Assembly (NCBI GenBank): GCA_963739175.1
Contig: CAVTZH010000004.1
Span: forward strand, 62,001 to 126,000
Reading direction: 5' to 3'
Source of the DNA: VAZQ01 sp963739175
GTDB taxonomy: Bacteria; Pseudomonadota; Alphaproteobacteria; Rhizobiales; Xanthobacteraceae
DNA length: 64,000 bases
Part shown: positions 8,566 through 19,858 of the stretch, in pieces
Position numbering within the stretch: position 1 is the stretch's first letter
Layout of the letters: every line of letters begins with the position of its first letter
The notes under the pieces: generated by a model
What the model saw: only the letters and a program-made list of their open reading frames with translations
The model's database searches: none
Told to the model about the DNA's origin: nothing
Program-made: the position numbers and the translations under genes

Positions 8566-9171
8566 TCACGGTCCCTTTGCCGGCGAGTCGACGACCACGA
8601 TGCCGGCGTCCGGGTCCTCCTTCTCGGCCGCGGCGCGCGCGAACGCGAACAGCTGCTCGGGCGTGGAAATGCGGCAGGTCGCTTCCGGCGACTTGATGCA
8701 GAAGCGCTTGCGCGTGGCCTCGTCGACGTCGTCCTCGGTCACCGGCAGCATCAGGAAGGCGCCTTCGGCGACCTTGCGCAGCAGGAAATAGGTGACCGGC
8801 CGGCTTCCCCGCTGCTTCTGTTTCGGCGACCAGGCCAGGGCGCTTTTCCACTGCACCACCAGGTCGCGGCCCTCGAAGGCGTGGGCGGTGAATTCGACCG
8901 GCGCCGCGCGGCGCCCGGGCGTGGTCACATAGCGGTCGCGCCGCCATTGAAAATCATAGCGAAGCACGTTGCGGGCGCCGTCCTTGGGGGCGCTGAAGAT
9001 ATGCAGCTGGCCGCGCTCGCCCAGGATCGCCCGGGCGTCACTGAGGATCGGCTCCGTGGAGCTGACGCACGCGGCGGTTGCAAGGGCGAGGCAGAGGGCG
9101 AGCGCCAATCGGGGCGCGCGGCGTTTTCCAGGCCGGGCTTGAGTCATTTTTTCGAGAAAATTCAGGCGCAT
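8566..9171 (-). CDS. Predicted lipoprotein, unknown family
   Basis: A protein of 201 residues with a type II signal peptide: basic start, hydrophobic core LALALCLALATAAC and lipobox ending in Cys, so it is probably a membrane-anchored lipoprotein. The mature part has a YFLLRKVAEGAFLMLP strand pair and a late Cys pair (FCIKSPEATC). The same order of features (lipobox, Pro-rich start, YxFLxRK...LFLxLP, then a C-rich tail ending in a Leu-Phe-Ala segment) is seen in the lipoprotein at 11501-12019, so the two are probably distant paralogues. ATG 9171 and ATG 9147 are both possible starts and neither has a strong ribosome site. Confidence 0.7.
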   Translation of the reverse strand: MRLNFLEKMTQARPGKRRAPRLALALCLALATAACVSSTEPILSDARAILGERGQLHIFSAPKDGARNVLRYDFQWRRDRYVTTPGRRAAPVEFTAHAFEGRDLVVQWKSALAWSPKQKQRGSRPVTYFLLRKVAEGAFLMLPVTEDDVDEATRKRFCIKSPEATCRISTPEQLFAFARAAAEKEDPDAGIVVVDSPAKGP

Positions 9172-9283
9172 GCGTCGTCCAAGCGAAATTTTCTGGCGGG
9201 ATCATGTCCGGATTTGAACTTTCCGGATGTACCGCCCGTCTAAATATGTATCATGCCTCCCGGTGGGGGCGGCGGAGGGACTC

Positions 9284-11449
9284 ATGGGTCGGCATTCGCT
9301 GGCGGCGGCCTTTTCGGCCGTCACCATCCTCGCTGCATTTAGCACCACGCCAACACAAGCTCAGGACCTGCAGTGGCAGGTCGAAAACCCGTTCCGGTTC
9401 TTCAAGAGCACGCGCTCGTTCGCGCTGCACGAGGCGGCCTATAACGCCGTCCGCGGTAAAGGCGACATGCCGCGCGACGTGGTCTGGCGCACCGAGCGTC
9501 GGCTCAACGATCCGGATTGCCGGGACTCCTCGTCGCCCGACCGTTGCGCGGCGACGGCGGGCAAGCGCTATCAGCAGAGCCGGCTCGGCTGGGCCGCGCA
9601 GACGCTGGGCGACGTCTGCTACGACCGCAATTCGCGGCCGCGCCGGTACACCGCGCAGTGCGAACGGACCTATTCCTGGGGCAGGGCGCGCGAAGACTAC
9701 GTGCTGCCCGAGGCGCACACGGTCACCGTCTGGATTCCGGCCGAGAAGCTCGAAGGCGTGACCGGCGAGTGCAGCTGGACGTGGCGTCCGCGCCGCGACG
9801 GCGGCAAGGCCGAGTCCAAGAAGCAGGCCTGCAACAACCGGCTCACCATCGGCCGCGTTCCGTATTCGCGCGACGCTGCGACGTCGGGCGTTTCGGTTGC
9901 GGTCACGCTCCCGAACGGTACCCAGCTCTCCGAACGCAACGTCGTGGTCGAGGACATCTTTGTCGTCGCACTCGGCGACAGCTTCGCCTCCGGCGAAAGC
10001 AATCCCGACAAGCCGGTCCAGTTCAGTCCGTCGCGGGAAATGGTCTACGACCCGACCTTGTTGAACGACGAGGTCGCAACCGGCCCGCAGCAAGAGATCC
10101 CGCACGTGAAGGGGTTTGGGCTGTCGTCGAGCGATCCGCAGGTCAATCCGAAGGTTCTGCCGCGCCGGCTGATGGAAGATGAGCTCGCCGAGCGCTTCCT
10201 GCGGCTGTCGTCGCCGGAATTCCGCACTTACTTCGACCGTGCGCAGGCGCAGTGGCTGAGCAACGACTGCCACCGCTCGCAATACGGCTATCCGGTGCGA
10301 GTCGGCCTCCAGCTCGCGTTGGAGAACCGCCATCGATCGATCACGTTCGCGACCTTCACCTGCTCCGGCGCCGAGGTTGCCAACGGCCTGTTCCTGGAAA
10401 TGGATCCCCGCCAGGGCTTCAGCGAGCCGAACGGCAAGAAGGTCCGCGCGCAGCTCGATCAGCTCACCGATCTGCTCTGCCGCGGCAATGCGCGCCAGCA
10501 GGCGGCTTATACGTTGCCGATGTACGCCACCGGCAGCACCTCGATCTCGCAGCAGCGCGTCACCATGAACTGGTGCCCGCCCAACCAGCGCAAGCGCCCG
10601 ATCGACGTCGTGCTGATGTCGATCGGCGGCAACGACGTCGGCTTCGGCGGCCTTGTCGCCTATGCCATGACCGAGAGCGCCGCCGACTTCGCGCCGATCG
10701 CGACCTGGATGGGCTCATCGATCCGGTTCAGCCCGCAGGTATCGCGCGTCTATCTCAACGTGCTCGACGAGCGCATGAAGGCGCTGAAGGACGCGCTGAA
10801 CCAGGGCTTCGGCATCGAGCCTTCGCGCGTGCTGCAGACCACCTATGAGCCGATCCAGTATGACGAGAACGGCCAGCTGTGCGGCGCGCAGCCGACGCTG
10901 GGGATGGACGTGCATCCGCGCCTGCTGCTGCATCGCGGGCGCCTGAAGGAGACCGCCGACTTCCTCGACGAGTTCCTCGGACGGCTCGAGTGCATCGCCG
11001 GCAAGGGCCGCAACTGCCCCGGCAATCTCGCGACCGGCGCGTCCGGCACCGGCTTCCGCCTGATCACCGACCACGTGCCTGAGTTCACGAAGCGGGGCAT
11101 GTGCGCGCGCGATCCGAAGCGCGCGCTCGCGGACGGCGTCAACATGCGCGTGCCGCGCCGCGCGCCGGGCGGCGAGGCGTTCCGGCCCTACTCGCCGGCG
11201 GCGACGCTGCCCTATGCGCGCCACTGGCGGCTGTTCCGCACCCCCAATGATGCGTTCCTGACCGCGCATACCCATCGTGAAGGCGTGTCAGCGTTCGACA
11301 TCCTGCAGCCGGCCTATGCCGGCCTCTACAGCGGTGCGATCCATCCGAGCGCGGAAGCGCATGCGATCGTCGCCGACTATGTCGTGCGGCATGTGCGCGG
11401 TATCGTCGACAAACAGCCAGCGGCGCCGCGGGCCGCCGCGGCGCAGTAG
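9284..11449 (+). CDS. Large secreted SGNH/GDSL-type hydrolase
   Basis: A 721-residue exported protein. ATG 9284 is chosen because GGAGGG lies five bases upstream and the resulting N-terminus is a Sec signal peptide ending near TPTQAQD. The catalytic blocks are visible: block I LGDSFASGES with the Ser nucleophile near residue 232, block III SIGGNDVGFGG near 446, and block V IHPSAEAH near 685. An N-terminal region of about 220 residues, rich in Cys and Trp, precedes the hydrolase core and may bind substrate. Extracellular or periplasmic esterase or deacetylase activity is likely, but the substrate is unknown. A clear hairpin follows the stop. Confidence 0.84.
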   Translation: MGRHSLAAAFSAVTILAAFSTTPTQAQDLQWQVENPFRFFKSTRSFALHEAAYNAVRGKGDMPRDVVWRTERRLNDPDCRDSSSPDRCAATAGKRYQQSRLGWAAQTLGDVCYDRNSRPRRYTAQCERTYSWGRAREDYVLPEAHTVTVWIPAEKLEGVTGECSWTWRPRRDGGKAESKKQACNNRLTIGRVPYSRDAATSGVSVAVTLPNGTQLSERNVVVEDIFVVALGDSFASGESNPDKPVQFSPSREMVYDPTLLNDEVATGPQQEIPHVKGFGLSSSDPQVNPKVLPRRLMEDELAERFLRLSSPEFRTYFDRAQAQWLSNDCHRSQYGYPVRVGLQLALENRHRSITFATFTCSGAEVANGLFLEMDPRQGFSEPNGKKVRAQLDQLTDLLCRGNARQQAAYTLPMYATGSTSISQQRVTMNWCPPNQRKRPIDVVLMSIGGNDVGFGGLVAYAMTESAADFAPIATWMGSSIRFSPQVSRVYLNVLDERMKALKDALNQGFGIEPSRVLQTTYEPIQYDENGQLCGAQPTLGMDVHPRLLLHRGRLKETADFLDEFLGRLECIAGKGRNCPGNLATGASGTGFRLITDHVPEFTKRGMCARDPKRALADGVNMRVPRRAPGGEAFRPYSPAATLPYARHWRLFRTPNDAFLTAHTHREGVSAFDILQPAYAGLYSGAIHPSAEAHAIVADYVVRHVRGIVDKQPAAPRAAAAQ

Positions 11450-11473
11450 CGCCGCCGTTACGAACTGATCTGC

Positions 11474-11501
11474 ATCATGCCCCGCTTTTGCGGGGCATGA
11501 T
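11474..11501. terminator. Bidirectional hairpin between convergent genes
   Basis: A perfect 12 bp inverted repeat (ATCATGCCCCGC and its complement) with a four-base TTTT loop sits between the stop of the SGNH hydrolase gene and the stop of the convergent lipoprotein gene. It could end transcription from both sides. No long U-tract follows on either strand, so efficiency is uncertain. Confidence 0.6.
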
Positions 11502-12019
11502 CATTCCGGGGCCAGCTTCATGCTCGGCTCGCCCGGGGTGAGCGCGGCGAACAGCTTGGCGGGCTCGCTCACTTTCTCGATCGAGCATTCCCACTTGTCG
11601 CGGTGGATGACGCCATTTGCCGTCAGCACCCCGGGATCCTGCTTGTCACACTGCGGCAGGTGCAGGAACAGCTCGTTGCCCTTGCGGGTCAGAAACAGAT
11701 AGCCGTAGGCGTGCTTGTTGTTGTCGCCCGGCTTGGCCTGGCCGACGATCATGCCGTTGCCGACATCGTGGAACGAGATCGGCACGGTCGTCTTCTCGCC
11801 AATGAAATCGTACGACCCATCAAGCGTCTGCTTCACCATCAACGTCCGCTGCTTGCGGAACTTGCCTTTGCCGACATGCTCGAACGCCACATAACGCCCG
11901 CCGCTGCCGAAGGCCGCGACGGCGGAAGAAGCCGGGAACTTCGGGGTTTCCGATGTGAAGCAGGCGGAGAGCAGCACACTGAGCGCTGCGACTACCAGCA
12001 GCGGCACGAATTTGCGCAT
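11501..12019 (-). CDS. Predicted lipoprotein, similar to the one at 8566-9171
   Basis: A 172-residue protein from ATG 12019 with signal peptide MRKFVPLLVVAALSVLLSAC, a standard lipobox, so a lipid-anchored envelope protein. The mature part reads as beta-rich (GGRYVAFEHVGKGKFRKQ, GYLFLTRKGNELFLHLPQC) and ends in a short acidic tail. No known domain was recognised. Its layout parallels the lipoprotein on the other side of the SGNH hydrolase. It is 62 bp downstream of the DUF3298 gene on the same strand and may share its transcript. Confidence 0.74.
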   Translation of the reverse strand: MRKFVPLLVVAALSVLLSACFTSETPKFPASSAVAAFGSGGRYVAFEHVGKGKFRKQRTLMVKQTLDGSYDFIGEKTTVPISFHDVGNGMIVGQAKPGDNNKHAYGYLFLTRKGNELFLHLPQCDKQDPGVLTANGVIHRDKWECSIEKVSEPAKLFAALTPGEPSMKLAPE

Positions 12020-12081
12020 GATTGAACCGTCCCCCGTGATCGGCCTGCGACCGCAAGCCAAGCCCCCAGGTTGGGATCAGT

Positions 12082-12900
12082 TCACGGAATGTTGTCGCTT
12101 TCGGGACGCTGGCCGCCGAAGATCGCGGCGCCCGGCTGCGACAGATGCGACCGGAACGCGGTCCACGGCACGAACACGGTATAGGGACCTTCCGCATAGG
12201 CGCCGACCGCATAAGGCGAATAGTGGAAGGTGAGGCCGGAGCTTTTGCCGGCCTCGGTCGAGGGCGCGAGCGAGATCGGACCGATCTTGAGCAGCGAGGG
12301 CTGGATGCCATCGGATATGAAGGTGTCGAGCTTGGCGAGTTGTTCCGGCGTGAGCTTTTCTTTCGGAACGTCGACATTGATGGCGTCGCGCGAGAGTTTC
12401 TCGGCCGCGACCGCGACGCGCGCGAGCTGGGCGAGCGCGGTCATGGTGGGTCCGTTGTCTGCTGTCTCCCGGAAAAACGGACGGACGTTCGTGCGCTTGC
12501 GCGTGTCGCGATCCCACAGGATGGTATCGGCATACGAATTGGGATGCGCGCCACCGGTAAAGGTGCCGTCGTCACGCAACACGCTGATGTAGCGGTCGAC
12601 CACGGAGCGAAGTGCGTAAGCGCGCTCGAAGGTCCAGCGCCGGCCGCCGCGGAAGAATAGCGGCTCGTCGCGCGATGCCTTCGCCGCCTCGGTGCGGTTG
12701 CGTTCGGCCCAGCGTTTGCCTTCGGCGAGGCTGTCCTCGAACAGGCCGGGAAATTTGCGCAGCGCCGGATCGACCGTCACGGTGACCTCGACCGATTTCG
12801 TGGTGATCGAGATCTGCGGCTTGGTTTTGGTCTCGGCATGGACGAAGGTTGCGCCGGCAATCGCAAAGACAATAGCAAGCACGCCATTTCGCACGTTCAT
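12082..12900 (-). CDS. Exported DUF4163/DUF3298 (RsiV/PdaC-like) protein
   Basis: A 272-residue exported protein with a signal peptide ending near FVHAET. The FTGGAHPNSY motif near residue 120 is the hallmark of the DUF4163 region. The C-terminal FHYSPYAVGAYAEGPYTVFV followed by a Trp is the DUF3298 domain found in RsiV (lysozyme-sensing anti-sigma factor) and PdaC (deacetylase partner domain). There is no transmembrane or sigma-binding segment after the signal peptide, so it is a free periplasmic form. It lies downstream of the mutase gene with a 13 bp gap, possibly in the same operon. Confidence 0.78.
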   Translation of the reverse strand: MNVRNGVLAIVFAIAGATFVHAETKTKPQISITTKSVEVTVTVDPALRKFPGLFEDSLAEGKRWAERNRTEAAKASRDEPLFFRGGRRWTFERAYALRSVVDRYISVLRDDGTFTGGAHPNSYADTILWDRDTRKRTNVRPFFRETADNGPTMTALAQLARVAVAAEKLSRDAINVDVPKEKLTPEQLAKLDTFISDGIQPSLLKIGPISLAPSTEAGKSSGLTFHYSPYAVGAYAEGPYTVFVPWTAFRSHLSQPGAAIFGGQRPESDNIP

Positions 12901-12913
12901 CGACGCTCCTTTC

Positions 12914-15067
<2,154 letters not shown>

Positions 15068-15201
15068 GATGTTCGTCCATGCATTTCGGTCACCGTTTGG
15101 CCGGAGATGATACCAGATGGCGAGGCGGGTGAGGCCGGTTCCATCGGCATCCGGCCGAAACTGTTGTACAGTCACGCTCGGCATCCCATCTGATTCAGGC
15201 G

Positions 15202-16383
15202 ATGAACGAAACCTTGCCGCCCGATAAGCAATTCGCCGCGGCCAATGCGGACCCGGACGAATTCGTCAGCCTGCCGGGCTGGCTCTATCACGACGAGGAA
15301 TTCTTCGCGCACGAGGTCGAGCGGGTGTTCCGGCCGTCGTGGCAGGTGGTCTGCCATGTCAACGACATCCCGCAGCCGGGCGACTATCACACCTTCGATT
15401 TCCTCAACGAGGCGATCATCGTCATCCGCGGCGACGACGGCGTCGTGCGCGCGTTCCACAATGTCTGCCGGCATCGCGCCTCGCGGCTGGTCGACGGGCC
15501 GTCCGGGCATTGCAATGTGCGGCTGACCTGCCGCTACCATGCCTGGAGCTATGACCTCACCGGCAAGCTCGCCGGCATTCCGTTCCGCGACACCTTCGTG
15601 GGGCTCGATCCGGCCGAGCGCGGCCTCAAGCCGGTCGCGCACGAGATCTATCACGGCTTCATCTTCGTGCGCCTTGCCGGCGACGGCCCGTCGGTCGCCG
15701 AGATGATGGCGCCGTACGAGCACGAGATCGCCGCCTACCGTATGGAAGAGCTGGTGCCGCTCGGCCGCGTCACGCTGCGTCCGCGCGATGTGAACTGGAA
15801 GCAGATCGCCGACAATTATTCCGATTCACTGCACATCAATGTCGCGCATCCGGGACTGACGCGGCTGTTCGGCCGCGGCTACGGCATCGAGGCGCGCGAA
15901 TGGGTCGACAAGATGTGGGGCTATCTGCGCGAGCAGCCCTCGGCCAACCGATCCGAGCGCATGTACCAGCAATATCTGCCGAAGGTCGCGCATCTGCCAC
16001 AGGACCGGCAGCGGCTGTGGATCTATTTCAAGCTCTGGCCCAACGTCGCCTTCGATATCTATCCCGACCAGGTCGACTTCATGCAGTTCCTGCCGCTGAG
16101 CGCGACCACGACGATGATCCGCGAGATCGCCTATGTGCACCCGGATGCGCGCCGGGAGATGAAGGCGGCGCGCTATCTCAACTGGCGCATCAACCGGCAG
16201 GTCAACAAGGAAGACACCGCGCTGATCAACGGCGTGCAGCAGGGCATGACGTCGTCGAGCTACGACGTCGGGCCGCTCGGCTCGACCGAAGTCTGCCTGC
16301 GCAGCTTCGCGCGCAAATACCGTGCGCTGATGCCGGTGGTGCGCAACCGGCAGGCCCCGCCGCCGGGCTGGAGCAAGCGTTAG
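15202..16383 (+). CDS. Rieske-type aromatic ring-hydroxylating oxygenase, alpha subunit
   Basis: A 393-residue oxygenase component. The Rieske [2Fe-2S] site is C89-x-H91 and C110-x2-H113 (VCRHRAS, CRYHAWSY). The mononuclear iron site follows in the C-terminal domain: DNYSDSLHINVAHPGL supplies H211 and H216, with a later Asp in the FDIYPDQVDF region. The length is at the short end of the family. No beta subunit, ferredoxin or reductase gene is adjacent, so electron donors must be encoded elsewhere or the enzyme is a homomultimer. The substrate is unknown. The stop lies four bases from the convergent amidohydrolase. Confidence 0.86.
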   Translation: MNETLPPDKQFAAANADPDEFVSLPGWLYHDEEFFAHEVERVFRPSWQVVCHVNDIPQPGDYHTFDFLNEAIIVIRGDDGVVRAFHNVCRHRASRLVDGPSGHCNVRLTCRYHAWSYDLTGKLAGIPFRDTFVGLDPAERGLKPVAHEIYHGFIFVRLAGDGPSVAEMMAPYEHEIAAYRMEELVPLGRVTLRPRDVNWKQIADNYSDSLHINVAHPGLTRLFGRGYGIEAREWVDKMWGYLREQPSANRSERMYQQYLPKVAHLPQDRQRLWIYFKLWPNVAFDIYPDQVDFMQFLPLSATTTMIREIAYVHPDARREMKAARYLNWRINRQVNKEDTALINGVQQGMTSSSYDVGPLGSTEVCLRSFARKYRALMPVVRNRQAPPPGWSKR

Positions 16384-16387
16384 TCGT

Positions 16388-17489
16388 TCACGCCGCCTGC
16401 AAGCGCGGGAACAGCCGCAGCGCGTTGTCGCGCGTGACCGCGCGCAGCTCGGCCTCGCTCATGCCGAGCTTGAGCAGCGCATCGACCGTGTCCGAGACCT
16501 GGATGAACGGATAATCGCTGCCGAGCAGCAGCTGCGTGATCGGCATGAAGCTGCGCGCCGCTCCGAAATTCCACGGGTCGGACGCCTGCGCGGTATCGAA
16601 ATAGAGCTTCTTGATCTCCGCCCACGGCCCGTTCGGCAGCTTCGCCGCGATCTTCTTGCTTTCGGTCGCGTGGCGCACGACCCGGCCGACCTGCGGGATC
16701 AGCGCGCCGCCGGAATGGCAGAAGATGTATTTGATGTCGGGGAAGCGCGTCAGCGTGCCGGTGTAGAGCAGGTTCGTCACCGCGCGCGCGGTGTTGAACT
16801 GGTATTCGATGGTCGGCCCCGGCACGTCCGGCAGGATGCCGACGCAGCAGGCCGGCATGTTCGGATGGAAGAACACCGTCGCCTTGCGGCGGTTCAATTC
16901 CTCGAACACCGGATCGAAATGCGGATTGCCGGGATAGCGGTTGCCGTAGCTGGTGAGGAGGTTGACGCCGTCGGCCTTGAGCGTGTCGAGGGCGTATTCC
17001 ATCTCGCGCAGGCTGCCATCGATGTCGGCGAGCGGCAGCGTCGCCATCAGTCCGAAGCGGCCCTTGTGGTCGCGCACCAAGCCGGCGCCGTATTCGTTGG
17101 TGTAGCGCAGCATGCTGCGCGTGCCTTCGATGTCGTCGAACTTCAGCCCCGGCTGCGAGATCGAGAGCATCGCGGTCTGGATGCCGTTCTTGTCAAGCTG
17201 CTCGAGCGAGCGTTGCGGCGTCCATTGGCGCGATGCCGGCCGAGCCGGCGGTGACGCCGGCGGCGAGGCGCTCGCCGACATACTTTGGTGGCAGCATGTG
17301 GTGGTGGACGTCGATGCGCTGCGGTTTGGCCTGCGCCGAGACTTTGCCGGAGGTGACGGCGGCGGCGCCGACGGCCGCCGCGCCGGAGAGGAACTTGCGA
17401 CGCGAGAGGCCGCACAGGCAGCCCACCGTGTGCATGGCATGCGACGTAGCGGCGCTTGCCGGCTCGGCGGCGAATGGGTTGCCGTTCAT
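16388..17489 (-). pseudogene. TAT-exported amidohydrolase (ACMSD-like), interrupted by a frameshift
   Basis: The gene starts at ATG 17489 behind a strong GGGAGG. Its first frame encodes a twin-arginine signal (SRRKFLSGAAAVGAAAV, residues 29-45) and the metal-binding IDVHHHMLPP. That frame stops at 17193. The rest of the enzyme is in another frame from about 17240 on: WTPQRSLEQLDKNGIQTAML, then FFHPNMPA, FCHSGG and LLLGSDYPF, the remaining metal ligands of amidohydrolase-2 proteins. A single-base indel at about 17225-17250 separates the halves. The gene is either a recent pseudogene or carries a sequencing error. The intact protein would be about 366 residues. It follows the mutase small-subunit gene by 29 bp. 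Confidence 0.82.
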
Positions 17490-17518
17490 TGTTTCCTCCC
17501 GCGATTTTCGGGATGCTA

Positions 17519-18964
17519 TCACACCGCCTTCTCGAACGGTGCCGCCAGCCGCACTGGCGTGAGCGGCTCGCAGGCCACCGCGGCGGGGAGGGGCGGGAGC
17601 GCCACGCGCGGCACGTCGAGCACCGGCACGTCCGCAAGGGCGTGATACTCGCTGGCGCCGATCAGCGCTTCCTTCTTCTCGGCCAGCGCGTGCTCGCGCG
17701 CAGCCCGTGCCGCCGCCACCTTCGTCTGGATCAGGTTCCGTTCGAGCGCGGCGGCGAGGCCGCCGGCCGCTTCGACCTCCTGGAACAAGCTCCACGCCGC
17801 GCGGCAGAGCTTGCCGGTCAGGTCCTCGCTCCAGCCGGCGCCAGCGGTCGGATCGGCGACATGCGCGATGCCGGCTTCGTCGAGCAGCACGAGCTGCGTG
17901 TTGCGCGCAACACGGCGCGCGAAGCGGTCGCCCAGCCCGCGCGCGGCGGTGAACGGCAGCACCGTGATGGCGTCGGCGCCGCCGACGCCGGCCGAGAACA
18001 CGGCAATGGTCGCGCGCAGGATGTTCACATAGGCGTCGTCGCGGGTCATCGAGCGCCACGCGGTCTCCGCCTCGATGAAGGCGGGCGCCGGCGTGAGGCC
18101 GCAGCTTTCCTCGACGCGCTGCCAGAGCTTTCGCAGGGCGCGGAATTTCGTGATGGTCAGGAACTGGTCGGCGTCGGCGGCGAGCCGGAACGCGATCATG
18201 CGCCGCGCGGCGTCGAGCGCGATGCCGCCATCCTCGAAGGCGCGCAGATAGGCGACCGCGGCTGCCAGCGCGAACGCAAGCTCCTGCGCCTCGGTGCCGC
18301 CGGCATCGTGCACGACACGCCCGTCGGCGGAGGCGAACGGGCCCTTGAAGCCGCGCTTCGCAAGATCGGCGGCGATCGCTGCGACGCGCGGCGCAGCCTC
18401 GCGCCAGGGTGCGGACATCGCACCGTGCAATGCGAACGCGCCGAGCGGATCGAGGCCGAAACGGGCGCCGACCGTCGCCGGCGATAGTCCTTGCCGCTTG
18501 ACCAGGCCCGCAAGCGTCAAGGGAAGCTCGGGGACGTGCGGGCTATATTCGAGAGCGATCGCAATCCCGGCGTCGAGATGGACGCCGGCGAGTGCGCGCT
18601 CGACTGCGTTCGCGCCCGGTGCAAGCCCGTAGCCATGCGCGCCGATCGCGCCGGCGGGGATCAGCACCAGCCCGTCGGCGCCGTTGTCGAGCTCGTGCAG
18701 CACTTCGGCGTTGCAGGCGTCCGGGTCGGGATGATCGATGCGCTGCATGACCTGCCAGCGCGTGCCGGGAGCGCGTCCGGCAATCGGCGCCGCGCCAGCC
18801 GCGCGCGGATAGAGCGGCTCGATCGTCAGGGCGTCGGCGTTCCGGCTCCGCAAGGTGTCGAAGCTTGCGCCCTTGAGCACGCCGTCAACGAGCTTGCGCC
18901 ATTGGGCGTGGGTCGCTGAGGGAAATTCCGCGGCCAGGGAGAGGTGGTCGGTGGTTTCGGCCAT
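17519..18964 (-). CDS. mutA: Methylmalonyl-CoA mutase, small subunit
   Basis: A 481-residue homologue of the mutase barrel that lacks the cobalamin-binding domain: there is no DxHxxG motif, and the chain ends after a Pro-rich tail. This is the normal non-catalytic partner of the large chain. The barrel signature residues are diverged (for example FALHGAMSAPWREAAPRV), as expected for the small chain. ATG 18964 (MAETTDHLSLAAEFP) is the family-like start. It is separated from the large subunit by the amidohydrolase and the oppositely oriented oxygenase, instead of sitting directly upstream as is common. Confidence 0.88.
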   Translation of the reverse strand: MAETTDHLSLAAEFPSATHAQWRKLVDGVLKGASFDTLRSRNADALTIEPLYPRAAGAAPIAGRAPGTRWQVMQRIDHPDPDACNAEVLHELDNGADGLVLIPAGAIGAHGYGLAPGANAVERALAGVHLDAGIAIALEYSPHVPELPLTLAGLVKRQGLSPATVGARFGLDPLGAFALHGAMSAPWREAAPRVAAIAADLAKRGFKGPFASADGRVVHDAGGTEAQELAFALAAAVAYLRAFEDGGIALDAARRMIAFRLAADADQFLTITKFRALRKLWQRVEESCGLTPAPAFIEAETAWRSMTRDDAYVNILRATIAVFSAGVGGADAITVLPFTAARGLGDRFARRVARNTQLVLLDEAGIAHVADPTAGAGWSEDLTGKLCRAAWSLFQEVEAAGGLAAALERNLIQTKVAAARAAREHALAEKKEALIGASEYHALADVPVLDVPRVALPPLPAAVACEPLTPVRLAAPFEKAV

Positions 18965-19002
18965 GGTTTGAAGATGGCACGTCAAAGGATGCGGGCCAAC
19001 GA

Positions 19003-19491
19003 CTAACGCGGCGGCAACCTCTCGATCCCGCTTGCGTCGACTTGGGCCAGTGCATCCTTCACGCGAACGCCGGCGATCAGGCGGTCCGCGGCGATGTCGG
19101 CCAGCGGCACCAAGACGAACGCGCGTTCGAACAGCCGCGGATGCGGCAAGATCAGGTCAGGATCGTTCATGGCGACGTCGTCATAGGCGATGATGTCGAT
19201 GTCGAGCTTGCGCGGGCCCCAGTGGCGCTCGTTGACGCGGTCGCGGCCGAAGGCGCGTTCGACCTCCTGCACGCGCCGCAGCAAGTCATGCGGGCTCAGC
19301 GTGGTGTCGATCGCCGCGCAACAATTGATGAACGGCGGCTGATCCTTCACGCCCCAGGGCGGGGTCAAATAGGAACGTGAGCGGGCGATCAAACTCACCT
19401 CGGCGCCGGTGCAGAGCATGGCCAATGCATTGCGGAATGTGTCGCGCACATCGCCGACATTGCCGCCGAGCGCGATCAGCGCCTCAGCCAT
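19003..19491 (-). CDS. folK: 2-amino-4-hydroxy-6-hydroxymethyldihydropteridine pyrophosphokinase
   Basis: A 162-residue HPPK that transfers pyrophosphate from ATP to 6-hydroxymethyl-7,8-dihydropterin in folate synthesis. The start MAEALIALGGNVGD and the signature RHWGPRKLDIDIIAYDDV (metal-binding Asp pair) are clear, as is LPHPRLFERAFVLVPLADIA. Third gene of the folP-folB-folK operon. Its start overlaps the folB stop by 8 bp, which suggests translational coupling. Confidence 0.95.
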   Translation of the reverse strand: MAEALIALGGNVGDVRDTFRNALAMLCTGAEVSLIARSRSYLTPPWGVKDQPPFINCCAAIDTTLSPHDLLRRVQEVERAFGRDRVNERHWGPRKLDIDIIAYDDVAMNDPDLILPHPRLFERAFVLVPLADIAADRLIAGVRVKDALAQVDASGIERLPPR

Positions 19492-19858
19492 GAGCTTCCC
19501 GCTTGCGGACGATCGTCACGCCGACGTCGGAGAAGGTGGCGGCGACCGGGGCGTGCGGCTTGTGCACCGTCACCCGCACCGAGGTGACCGCCGAAAACGT
19601 CGCGAGCACGGCATCGGCGATCGCGCCGGCGGCGGCTTCCACCAGCCGGTAGCGCTGCGTGCAAAATGTCCGGCTGGCGACGTCGACGACCTCATCGTAG
19701 CCGACGGTGTCGGCGATCCGGTCCGAGCGCGAGGCCTGGGTGAGATCGATGTCGAGAACCAGGTCGATATAAAAAGTCTGCCCGACCGTGGCCTCATGCT
19801 CCATCACGCCGTGGAACGCATGCAGCGCCAAGCCGGTGATATAGACGAAGTCCGTCAT
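19484..19858 (-). CDS. folB: Dihydroneopterin aldolase
   Basis: A 124-residue enzyme making 6-hydroxymethyl-dihydropterin and glycolaldehyde from dihydroneopterin. The start MTDFVYITGLALHAFHGVMEHE includes the conserved pterin-binding Glu region, and VGQTFYIDLVLDIDL follows as expected. SVRVTVHKPHAPVAA near the end holds the catalytic Lys region. It lies between folP and folK with overlaps on both sides (4 bp with folP). Confidence 0.94.
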   Translation of the reverse strand: MTDFVYITGLALHAFHGVMEHEATVGQTFYIDLVLDIDLTQASRSDRIADTVGYDEVVDVASRTFCTQRYRLVEAAAGAIADAVLATFSAVTSVRVTVHKPHAPVAATFSDVGVTIVRKREAHG

